10,514 nt of DNA from Acidobacteriaceae bacterium (GTDB taxonomy: Bacteria > Acidobacteriota > Terriglobia > Terriglobales > Acidobacteriaceae), in contig JASIJX010000297.1 of the NCBI GenBank assembly GCA_030049955.1, positions 1 through 10,514 of the forward strand, read 5' to 3'. This document shows, piece by piece, positions 1 through 6,430 of the stretch; within the stretch, counting starts at the first letter, position 1; each line of letters opens with the position of its first letter. The notes below the pieces were generated by a model. It worked only from the letters and a program-made list of their open reading frames with translations. It was not told where the DNA came from and made no database searches. The position numbers and the translations under genes are program-made.

Positions 1-2232
1 CTGGCGAGCAACGGAACGTATCTCAAATTCACATCGAACACCAACAACAACATCGATAACACGCAGTATCTCACCCGGCTCGACGAGGCGATCGGTGACA
101 AGGACCACCTGACCGGCCGGTACTTCTATAACCAGGACAACTTCCAGCGGCCGTTTACTGCGCCTCTGGGCTATTTCGCCGCAAACCTCTTCCGCAACCA
201 GTCGCTGACCATCAGCGATGCTCACATCTTCTCGAACACGCTTACCGGCGCGGTCTACGGGAGCTTCTACCGCGGCGGGCGGACGCAGATTCCCGTGACG
301 CCGGGGCTGAAGACACTGCAGGACCTCGGGCAGAATGCACCCTACGGCAGCCCCAACGAGAGCCTCGTTCCGTTCCCCGGCGTGCGTGCGCAAATCTCCG
401 GATACGTCGAGGCCTTCTCCGGCGGCGCGCTCACCCAGGACGCGACGACGTTCGACTTCACAGCCAGCGTTGTGAAGCTGGCGCACAAGCACACGCTTAC
501 GATGGGTGGCGACCTGGAACGCGATCGCATCGACATGGATGATTACTCGTACACCCCCGGTGACAGCACCTCGCCCGGCTTCAATGGCGTGAAGACAGAG
601 CCGGCCAATGGTGCAACCCCAACCGGCTTTACGAGCACGGGCAACGCCCTTGCCGATTTCTATACCGGCTATGAGCAGGACTATTACATGGACAACGGGC
701 GCAAGGCCTATCTGCGCGAGGTGCGGCCTTCGCTGTTTATCCAGGATGACTGGAAGCTGAACCCGAAATTGACGCTGAATCTCGGCCTTCGCTGGGATCC
801 GTGGCTGCCGCCGATCGACGACAACGGCACGCTGGTCGGCTTCGATCTGGCCAACCCGAATTTCCAGTCCACAGTTGCGCCGCTCGCGCCCAAAGGCATG
901 TGGTTCGTCGGTGATCCCGGCCTATCTGACTCGGTGTACAAAAACAACTGGAAGGACTTTGCGCCGCGCGCCGGCTTTGCCTATAACCTCTTCGGCAACG
1001 GCAAGTCTGTTGTGCGCGGCGGTTACGGCATCTTTTACGGCTTGCCAGAGGGGTTGCTCTACCAACGCACTGACGCCATGCAGCCCGTCGATCTCTACCT
1101 CGAGATCGACCCCTTGAACGTGCCGTGGGATGCACCTTTTGCCGGCTTTCCGGGCGGCGATCCCTTTCCGCGCGGCCACGTTACTCCTTCGCAGTTCAAG
1201 ACCTATAACTTCATCCAACCGCTCTCGGGCGGCGTGCTGAATCCGGCTTCGAAGGTGGAGTATACGCAGGATTACAACTTCGTGGTCGAGCAGGACCTGG
1301 GACACGGCTATGCGATGAACGTAGGCTACGTGGGCAACCACGCCGAACACGTAATGGCCTCGCGCCAGTTCAATCCATTCGTGTTCACGCCCCCGCCGGC
1401 GTCGGGCTTCGAAACCACCCGCACCTACCCTGGACTGGGCGCGGTTGAGCTGGCCGATTCCTACGATTGGGAGAAGACGAACGCGCTGGAGATCAACGTT
1501 ACACGCCGGTCGGCTCACGGCCTGACTTTGCTCTCGAATGTGGTGTGGATGAAGACCATCGACGTCGGTTCGTCGGGCACCGAAGGACAGGATGGACCGT
1601 CGAATCCATACAACTTCCAGAGCTATGTTGGCGTGGCCGACTTCGACCAGGCCATTCGCATTACCGGCTCGGCCAACTACGTCTTGCCGCGCTTCCATGT
1701 CAATTCCTTTGCCGGATCGATTGTGAACGGATGGCAGGCCAACGCGATTGTCACCTCGCAGTCCGGCTTGCCGATCACCATTAGCAGCGGCGTGGACAAC
1801 TCGAAGTCCGGCATCAACAACGATCTGGCGACGTTCACCGGCATCAGCCCCAAGCGTCCTGCCGGCGCTTCGAAGATCACGGAATGGTTCAATCCCGCGG
1901 CCTTCGAGAAGAATCCAGCTCCTTCGGCTACCAATGGCTACGCGCAGTCCTTCGGCAATGTGCCCCGAAATTCGCTGCGCGGCCCCGCGTATGAGGACAC
2001 GGACATGTCGCTCTTCAAAGACATCGCTGCCGAGAAGCGCATCCATGGCCAGTTCCAGGCCGAGGTATTCAACGCATGGAATCACACCAACCTGGGCAAT
2101 CCGACATCCTCGGTCAGCTCGGGGACGTTCGGACAGATCACGGCCACAAGCACCAGCAGCGGTACCGTCAACTCGACCACTACCGTCGGTGCGCCGCGCG
2201 TATGGCAGTTCGCCGCCAAGGTAATCTTCTAA
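1..2232 (+). CDS. Oar-like TonB-dependent receptor, C-terminal part (5' end outside window)
   Basis: The frame is open from base 1 to a TAA at 2230-2232, giving 743 residues, so the true start lies upstream; the GTG at 295 is only an internal codon. The sequence is rich in alternating aromatic/polar beta-strand stretches: SLFIQDDWKLNPKLTLNLGL near residue 244, FAPRAGFAYNLF followed by GGYGIFYG near 320-350, and FNAWNHTNLGNPT near 690. It ends in VWQFAAKVIF, a terminal Phe typical of BAM-assembled outer-membrane barrels. This pattern matches the large Oar/CarboxypepD_reg-plug receptors that are abundant in Acidobacteriota, usually about 1000-1200 residues. The missing N-terminus should hold the signal peptide, carboxypeptidase-regulatory-like domain and plug. 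It would act in the outer membrane for TonB-driven uptake; the substrate is unknown, with carbohydrate or peptide uptake often inferred. A shared terminator follows 25 nt after the stop. Confidence 0.9.
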   Translation: MASNGTYLKFTSNTNNNIDNTQYLTRLDEAIGDKDHLTGRYFYNQDNFQRPFTAPLGYFAANLFRNQSLTISDAHIFSNTLTGAVYGSFYRGGRTQIPVTPGLKTLQDLGQNAPYGSPNESLVPFPGVRAQISGYVEAFSGGALTQDATTFDFTASVVKLAHKHTLTMGGDLERDRIDMDDYSYTPGDSTSPGFNGVKTEPANGATPTGFTSTGNALADFYTGYEQDYYMDNGRKAYLREVRPSLFIQDDWKLNPKLTLNLGLRWDPWLPPIDDNGTLVGFDLANPNFQSTVAPLAPKGMWFVGDPGLSDSVYKNNWKDFAPRAGFAYNLFGNGKSVVRGGYGIFYGLPEGLLYQRTDAMQPVDLYLEIDPLNVPWDAPFAGFPGGDPFPRGHVTPSQFKTYNFIQPLSGGVLNPASKVEYTQDYNFVVEQDLGHGYAMNVGYVGNHAEHVMASRQFNPFVFTPPPASGFETTRTYPGLGAVELADSYDWEKTNALEINVTRRSAHGLTLLSNVVWMKTIDVGSSGTEGQDGPSNPYNFQSYVGVADFDQAIRITGSANYVLPRFHVNSFAGSIVNGWQANAIVTSQSGLPITISSGVDNSKSGINNDLATFTGISPKRPAGASKITEWFNPAAFEKNPAPSATNGYAQSFGNVPRNSLRGPAYEDTDMSLFKDIAAEKRIHGQFQAEVFNAWNHTNLGNPTSSVSSGTFGQITATSTSSGTVNSTTTVGAPRVWQFAAKVIF

Positions 2233-2257
2233 CAACAATCACAGTCGCAAAAACGAG

Positions 2258-2295
2258 AGCGGGTGGAGGTCTAAACCTCCACCCGCTATTTTCTT
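2258..2295. terminator. Bidirectional rho-independent terminator between convergent genes
   Basis: A perfect 13-bp inverted repeat (2258-2270 with 2275-2287) closes a 4-nt CTAA loop. It is GC-rich (AGCGGGTGGAGGT arm) and is followed on the plus strand by TATTTTCTT. Read on the minus strand, it is followed by CTCGTTTTTGC. It sits between the receptor stop (2232) and the stop of the converging lipoprotein gene (2313), so one hairpin can end both transcripts. Confidence 0.85.
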
Positions 2296-2312
2296 GCTTC
2301 GCCGGCGGTGAG

Positions 2313-3215
2313 TTACTTGAGTTGCCGCACCGGCATCCCCTCAGGAATCTTCACTTCAAACTCATTGGCGGGAAGGTCGACGTTCTCCTGAACGCGTATG
2401 ACGTCGAGCGTGAGCAGAATGCCCTCGATTGGCCGCTTGATTACCACCTTTGAAGGATATTCTCCGGCGTCGAAACGGGTATAGCCGCTGTACGTGATGA
2501 CGGTGGTCAAGTTGCCCTGCGCATCGTACAGATCCTGCTCGTAGGGGCGCATGTCATCGCGGTGAAAGGTCACCTGGCGCACCGGCACCAGTTGGCGGCT
2601 GCCCTCCTTGTTCCTCATCACGGTCAGCACATATTCGGGCTCCGTGTACAAGTGCTTTTTGGACGGGTCCTCAATGGTCTCGGAATCGGCCGAGACCATG
2701 AACGAGTCATCGGGTTCGAGCCCGCGTACCGCGATCGCATCGAAAAAGAAATCGGGACGCAGGTTTTCGAGCTGATTCGGCGATTTCTCGGTGACGGCGT
2801 TTGTGCCATCGATGGCAATGTTCTTAGGCGGGATCACCAGCGTGAACCGGTCGCCGTTGCTCGCCATATTGAAGATGGGCATTCCGAGGTAGGTCCCGTA
2901 AACACGAATGAGCCGAGGCTTGCCGATGATGATGTAGCCACGGGCGCTCGGAAAGACCTTTTCCACACCTTCGGCGCTCTTCAGTTCGGTGGCCTGGATC
3001 AGGACTGTCGCAGTCAGGTTCTTCAAGCCGTTCCAACGATCGTTGATCTGCGCGACCAACTGGTCCGGAGTGGCTGTTTGCACTAGCGCCGGCGCCTTGG
3101 GCACAGGCAGATGACGCGTGGTGGGGAAGAGCGAACAGCCCGAAAGAGCGAGCGGCAACGCCATGGCCGCGCAGCAGCCGGCACGCGACAACACCCGTCG
3201 AGAGGGCATCCTCAT
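2313..3215 (-). CDS. Outer-membrane lipoprotein, DUF4292/LolA-LolB-fold-like
   Basis: A 300-residue protein. The N-terminus has a basic stretch (MRMPSRRVLSR), a short hydrophobic segment and a lipobox L24-S25-G26-C27, so it should be cleaved by signal peptidase II and lipidated on Cys27. Ser at +2 predicts Lol-dependent transfer to the outer membrane. The mature part shows a VAQINDRWNGLKNLTATVLI segment (about residues 54-73) and alternating strands (GYIIIGKPRLIRVYG, FTLVIPP, YVLTVMRN, VRQVTFHRDDM). This resembles the curved beta-sheet of LolA/LolB-like and DUF4292 lipoproteins; the family match is from memory. Its ATG overlaps the mltG stop by 4 bases (ATGA, 3212-3215), implying translational coupling and a cell-envelope role. 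A biochemical function cannot be read from the sequence. Met3 is an alternative start. Confidence 0.8.
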   Translation of the reverse strand: MRMPSRRVLSRAGCCAAMALPLALSGCSLFPTTRHLPVPKAPALVQTATPDQLVAQINDRWNGLKNLTATVLIQATELKSAEGVEKVFPSARGYIIIGKPRLIRVYGTYLGMPIFNMASNGDRFTLVIPPKNIAIDGTNAVTEKSPNQLENLRPDFFFDAIAVRGLEPDDSFMVSADSETIEDPSKKHLYTEPEYVLTVMRNKEGSRQLVPVRQVTFHRDDMRPYEQDLYDAQGNLTTVITYSGYTRFDAGEYPSKVVIKRPIEGILLTLDVIRVQENVDLPANEFEVKIPEGMPVRQLK

Positions 3216-4264
3216 TGCGCACCTGCCTGCTTCATGGCTTTGCGGTAGCCGGCTACGTTGTGGATGTGCTCATTGAGGGTGGCGGAAAAAAGCGAATGGC
3301 CCTGTGGATTGTTGCCTGCAGCCACGAAATAAAGATAATCGGTGGCGGCCGGGTGCAGCACGGCGCGCAGCGACGGGATACCTGGATTGGCAATAGGCCC
3401 TGGCGGCAGCCCGGCGTGCCGGTAATCGTTATACGCCGTATCGGTCGCGAGATCGCTCTTGTAAATTGTCCCGCGCCAGCGGCCTTCAAGCTCAAGGCCG
3501 TAAATCACTGCGGGGTCGGCCATGAGCGGCATGTTCTTACTCAGCCGGTTCACAAAGACACTTGCCACCAGCGGCCGTTCGGCTTGCACTGCGGTTTCGC
3601 GTTCCACGAGCGAGGCCAGCGTGACTACCTCGTGCACGTTTTGGCCCTGACCGCCGTTCAGGCCGATTTGCGCGGCTACCGTGCGGAATTGCCGCACCAT
3701 CACTGCCATCATCTGCGCCGGGCTTACCGGAGGCGAAAACTTGTAGGTGTCCGGAAACAAGTAACCCTCGAGGCTCTTCGCGTTCGGATCGAGATCGGCA
3801 ATGAGTGCGGTCTGGCTGGCCGCAGCGCCAAGGAAATCTTCACGCGAGCCCAGGCCGACCTGCTCGACGCGCGTGGCGATGTCGAAGATATTGGCGCCCT
3901 CGGGAATGGTGAGCGCGATGGTGTACACATCCCCGCGGGCGATGCGGTCATAGACCTCGATGGCCGGAGCGGGGCGGTCGAAGCGGTATGTGCCGGCCTT
4001 CAGCTTGCGGTGAAGCGCCCAGCGGAGCAGGTCAAAGCCGTAACGGCTACGAACAATGCCGGCATCCTCAAGCTGGCGGCCAATGCGGATGGCCGACGAC
4101 CCCGGGGCGATTCGCACGAACGTCTCCGCGCCGGGCCCATACGGCGTTAGTAGAAACCATCCCACGGCGCCTGCTGCCGCAAACAAAAGCACCAGGAATA
4201 CCAGAAAACTACCTGCCGCGCCGGAACGTTTTTTTCTGCGGGTGCTACGGGTGCGCCTGGCCAT
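3212..4264 (-). CDS. mltG: Endolytic murein transglycosylase MltG (YceG family)
   Basis: A 350-residue protein. A basic cytoplasmic tail (ARRTRSTRRKKR) is followed by one transmembrane helix at about 18-38, giving an N-in inner-membrane anchor. A LysM-like subdomain (about 48-110: RIAPGSSAIRIGRQLEDAGI, KAGTYRF) precedes the YceG catalytic domain. Family signatures are LEGYLFPDTYKF (165-176), LASLVERET (216-224, containing the catalytic Glu), VASVFVNRL (233-241), ADPAVIYG (249-256) and YNDYRHAGLPPGPIANPG (278-295). MltG cleaves nascent peptidoglycan glycan strands inside the chain and releases 1,6-anhydro ends, influencing glycan length. Length and motifs are complete. The immediate AAGGA before the ATG is too close to be a good ribosome site; an AGAAGGG lies about 14 nt upstream. 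It is followed by an overlapping lipoprotein gene and is divergent from ruvX, a gene often found next to mltG. Confidence 0.95.
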   Translation of the reverse strand: MARRTRSTRRKKRSGAAGSFLVFLVLLFAAAGAVGWFLLTPYGPGAETFVRIAPGSSAIRIGRQLEDAGIVRSRYGFDLLRWALHRKLKAGTYRFDRPAPAIEVYDRIARGDVYTIALTIPEGANIFDIATRVEQVGLGSREDFLGAAASQTALIADLDPNAKSLEGYLFPDTYKFSPPVSPAQMMAVMVRQFRTVAAQIGLNGGQGQNVHEVVTLASLVERETAVQAERPLVASVFVNRLSKNMPLMADPAVIYGLELEGRWRGTIYKSDLATDTAYNDYRHAGLPPGPIANPGIPSLRAVLHPAATDYLYFVAAGNNPQGHSLFSATLNEHIHNVAGYRKAMKQAGAQ

Positions 4265-4360
4265 TCCTTGGTTTGAAATCCCTTCTGTTTCTTGTAAAAG
4301 ACGCTCGGAGCCTGGTCGCGGACTCTCTTTCTTTTGATTCTATCGGTTACACCGGCAGGG

Positions 4361-4378
4361 AAAGACCGTAAAGACCGT
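4361..4378. repeat. Two exact tandem 9-mers in the mltG/ruvX divergent intergenic region
   Basis: AAAGACCGT occurs twice back to back (4361-4369 and 4370-4378), between the mltG start (4264) and the probable ruvX start (4429). Short tandem sites in a divergent promoter region can bind a regulator. Nothing in the sequence identifies one, and no convincing -35/-10 pair was found in this 164-nt gap. Confidence 0.4.
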
Positions 4379-4428
4379 ATCGACCAGCTAAAAATGCGCT
4401 TTAAGCTGGAAAGACGGGAGAAGCAAGG

Positions 4429-4884
4429 CTGGCTGCTCGAAACCAAATCCGCTATCTGGGACTCGACATCGGCAACCGCCGGATCGGCGTTGCCGTCTCA
4501 GACGAGCTTGGCCTGACGGCGCAGCCGGTGCTTACGCTGGAGCGCCGGCGCAGCGGCAACTCCATTGCGCGCGAGGACCTGCGCTCGCTGGCGCGCCTGG
4601 CCCGCCGTCATGGAGCGGCGGCGATCGTGGTCGGCAATCCTCTGCATCTCTCCGGCGATCTAAGCCCGCAGGCTGCGCGCGTTCAGGCCTTTGCCGCGGA
4701 GCTGGGCGCACTTACCGGGCTGCCTATTCACTTTTGGGATGAGCGGCTGACTACGCGCGAAGCCCACGAGATTCTCTACGGGGCCGGCCACGAGCGCCAG
4801 CAGCACCGTCGCGTAGTCGACCAGGTAGCCGCGACGCTCATTCTGCAGTCGTTCCTCGATGAGCAGCGAGCCCGTGCCCTTTAA
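4429..4884 (+). CDS. ruvX: Putative pre-16S rRNA nuclease / Holliday junction resolvase-like RuvX (YqgF)
   Basis: An RNase H-fold protein of the YqgF family. From the CTG at 4429 it is 151 residues (E. coli YqgF is about 138). Motifs are [18 protein letters not shown] (8-25; acidic D13), [13 protein letters not shown] (67-79), FWDERLTT (102-109; E105) and [10 protein letters not shown] (130-139; D131), giving the expected D/E/D catalytic set. The family is implicated in maturation of the 16S rRNA 5' end and has been proposed as a junction resolvase. The frame has a stop at 4402-4404 and no ATG, GTG or TTG until GTG 4528, which would delete the first motif. CTG 4429 is chosen because GGGAG (4416-4420) sits 8 nt upstream. 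ATC 4447 aligns better with the usual family N-terminus but would be a very weak initiator. A sequencing indel is also possible. Confidence 0.88.
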   Translation: MAARNQIRYLGLDIGNRRIGVAVSDELGLTAQPVLTLERRRSGNSIAREDLRSLARLARRHGAAAIVVGNPLHLSGDLSPQAARVQAFAAELGALTGLPIHFWDERLTTREAHEILYGAGHERQQHRRVVDQVAATLILQSFLDEQRARAL

Positions 4885-4946
4885 AGCTTCGAAACTGGCC
4901 CACTACCGGAAAATTCCCCGAACCGACTCGTTCACCACGGTCCGCG

Positions 4947-4952
4947 TATAAT
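4947..4952 (+). promoter_or_regulatory. Candidate -10 box for greA
   Basis: A perfect TATAAT lies 67 nt before the greA ATG, in the only gap between ruvX and greA. No good TTGACA-like -35 is present 16-18 nt upstream (the region reads CGACTCG), so assignment rests on the -10 hexamer and its position. A stem of 8 bp with one G-U pair (4978-4985 with 5000-5007, 14-nt loop) lies in the predicted leader. Confidence 0.5.
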
Positions 4953-5019
4953 GAAATCTCAGCACGGATGACCTCTCGCGGAGGCATCGGGTTACCTTCG
5001 CCTCTGCCACGGACAGTGA

Positions 5020-5541
5020 ATGCCCGAACATATTAAAAGACAGCTTCTGAAAGAGATCAAGCAGCTTGAGCACGAACTGGCTCACGAACTGCCGGCCGAG
5101 ATCAAGAAAGCAGTGGCGCTCGGTGACCTCTCAGAGAACGCCGAGTATCACATGGCCAAGCAGCGCCAGGACTTTGTCAACGCGCGCCTCGGCCAGCTTA
5201 AAAAGCGCATGGCCGAGCTGTCGCTCGTGAATCTCTCGAATATCCCGCGCGACCGCGCCGGCTTCGGCTCGACCGTGCTGGTCTACGACTCCACCAAGGA
5301 CGAGGAGCTCGAATACCGGCTCGTGACCAGCGAAGAGTCCGATGTTTCGAAGGGCCTGATCTCGACGACCTCGCCAATTGGTCGCGGCCTTGTGGGCAAG
5401 CAGGTGGGCGAAGTGGCAACCATTGTGACGCCCAACGGCAAGCGCGAGCTTGAAATTCTCAAGCTGACCACCATCCACGACGAGGCCGACGACGAGGATG
5501 GGGACGAGGAAACAGAGCCGGCCAACGGCGCAGCGCAGTAG
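5020..5541 (+). CDS. greA: Transcription elongation factor GreA
   Basis: A 173-residue protein. The N-terminal antiparallel coiled coil (about 1-75) carries the tip motif GDLSENAEYHMAK (35-47), whose acidic D36 and E39 correspond to the residues that reach the RNA polymerase active site and stimulate cleavage of backtracked RNA. The C-terminal FKBP-like domain includes ISTTSPIGRGLVGKQVGE and IVTPNGKRELEILKL, which are standard family signatures. E. coli GreA is 158 residues; the extra length here is an acidic tail (HDEADDEDGDEETEP) after the FKBP-like fold. The ATG at 5020 is preceded by GGA 6 nt upstream, a weak ribosome site. Its own candidate -10 lies upstream. A heptamer repeat element separates it from the next co-directional gene. 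Confidence 0.96.
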   Translation: MPEHIKRQLLKEIKQLEHELAHELPAEIKKAVALGDLSENAEYHMAKQRQDFVNARLGQLKKRMAELSLVNLSNIPRDRAGFGSTVLVYDSTKDEELEYRLVTSEESDVSKGLISTTSPIGRGLVGKQVGEVATIVTPNGKRELEILKLTTIHDEADDEDGDEETEPANGAAQ

Positions 5542-5550
5542 CGGAAAAAA

Positions 5551-5650
5551 CTAGCTGCTAGCTTCTAGTCTCTAGCTTCTAGCTCTTCCACGGATGAAAG
5601 CGAAAATAACCGGCTTTGGCAGTAACACAGGCTAGCAGCTAGAAGCTAGG
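5551..5650. repeat. CTAGCTT heptamer inverted-array element, copy A
   Basis: The left arm is five contiguous 7-nt units (5551-5585: CTAGCTG, CTAGCTT, CTAGTCT, CTAGCTT, CTAGCTC). After a spacer of about 44 nt, the right arm (about 5630-5650) reads on the minus strand as three units: CTAGCTT, CTAGCTG, CTAGCC. Bases 5572-5584 pair perfectly with 5637-5649 (13 bp); units 1-2 can pair with the right arm with two mismatches, so several registers are possible. The element begins 9 nt after the greA stop and ends 14 nt before the next ATG. The AGGAG at 5648-5652, the only Shine-Dalgarno-like sequence for that gene, overlaps the right arm. Confidence 0.85.
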
Positions 5651-5664
5651 AGTTCACCGCTTAA

Positions 5665-6291
5665 ATGACCTGGACCAGCGCATTCGGACGTGGCTGCGGT
5701 TGGTTGCTTGACCGCATTGTGCGCGGCCTGTCGCTCACGCGCATCTCGCCCAACGTGCTCACGTTTCTCGGGCTGGTGATCAACATCGCTGCAGCGTTCC
5801 TGTTCGGCCATGCCAACGCCGCCGACGCCGACCGCATGTTCCTATATGCCGCGCTGGTGATCTTCGGGGCGGGCATCTTCGACATGGTGGACGGGCGCGT
5901 GGCCCGCCGCACCAACCAGGTCACGGTCTTCGGCTCCTTCTTCGATTCGGTCATCGACCGCTACTCCGATGTGGTGCTGTTCTTCGGTTTGCTGGTCTAC
6001 TACGGCCGCATTAACCGATTCCGCTACGTGGTGCTGGTGGCCTTCGTCATGGTCACCTCGCTGATGGTCAGCTACACGCGCGCCCGCGCCGAGTCGCTCA
6101 TCGGCCAATGCAAGGTCGGCTTCATGGAGCGGCCCGAGCGCATCGTCCTTATCCTGCTGGGCGCGCTGTTCAACCACTGGGGCGCGATGGCGCCGGTGCT
6201 CTGGATCCTCGCCGTGCTCTCGACCATCACGGTCATTCACCGCATTCAGTACACCTACCAGAACACCAAGCATCTGGCGCCGATCAGCTGA
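5665..6291 (+). CDS. CDP-alcohol phosphatidyltransferase family protein
   Basis: A 208-residue polytopic inner-membrane protein with about five or six hydrophobic helices (near 33-48, 58-72, 101-113, 120-137, 157-170, 175-193). The complete class I CDP-alcohol phosphatidyltransferase signature DGxxAR(x8)GxxxDxxxD spans 76-98: D73 and D76 with G77, A80-R81, G90, D94 and D98. These acidic residues bind the metal ions that activate transfer of the phosphatidyl group from CDP-diacylglycerol to an alcohol. The later ARAESLIGQCKVGFMERPERIVLILLGAL stretch (139-167) resembles phosphatidylinositol-phosphate synthases more than PgsA or PssA, so inositol phosphate is a plausible acceptor. That is inference. 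The ATG at 5665 follows an AGGAG by 12 nt, and that AGGAG lies at the edge of repeat copy A. The gene could be co-transcribed with greA. Confidence 0.9.
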   Translation: MTWTSAFGRGCGWLLDRIVRGLSLTRISPNVLTFLGLVINIAAAFLFGHANAADADRMFLYAALVIFGAGIFDMVDGRVARRTNQVTVFGSFFDSVIDRYSDVVLFFGLLVYYGRINRFRYVVLVAFVMVTSLMVSYTRARAESLIGQCKVGFMERPERIVLILLGALFNHWGAMAPVLWILAVLSTITVIHRIQYTYQNTKHLAPIS

Positions 6292-6320
6292 AGAAAAAGT
6301 CAGCGCACTTCCTCAACGCT

Positions 6321-6350
6321 GTCATCCTGAGCAGCGCGAAGAATCTGCGG
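6321..6350 (+). repeat. Dispersed intergenic repeat (GTCATCCTGAGC type), copy 1
   Basis: A 30-nt segment starting GTCATCCTGAGC and ending GAAGAATCTGCGG, lying 29 nt after the phosphatidyltransferase stop. A second copy in the opposite orientation is at 8083-8112: 12/12 identical at one end, 10/12 at the other, with a variable centre. The form GTCATCCTGAGCGAAGCGAAGGATCTG is, from memory, a widespread REP-like intergenic sequence in Acidobacteriota and other bacteria. Confidence 0.75.
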
Positions 6351-6430
6351 TTGAATTCTTTGTAATTTTCCGGATAGCCGGTAATCCGGGAAGAACTCTC
6401 AGCTCCTCGCTGGGGCCGCGGCAGCCTATT

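Noticed and set aside
922..2238. A 438-codon open frame on the minus strand
   Set aside because: It is antisense to the receptor, whose beta-barrel protein signature is unmistakable; the minus-strand product has no recognisable motifs and an Arg/Gly-rich shadow-frame composition.
3215..4150. A 311-codon open frame on the plus strand
   Set aside because: It lies entirely antisense to mltG, which has full family motifs; the product looks like a GC-rich shadow frame.
4334..4516. Short open frame upstream of and overlapping the ruvX 5' end
   Set aside because: No ribosome site and no motif; it overlaps the conserved first RuvX motif in another frame. Considered as a leader peptide or frameshifted N-terminus, but nothing supports it.
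5551..5585. CRISPR array
   Set aside because: The units are contiguous 7-mers without spacers; no cas genes are present.
6370..6389. CCGGAT/ATCCGG hairpin as a terminator for the phosphatidyltransferase or dehydrogenase
   Set aside because: Only 6 bp, with no T-tract following on either strand.
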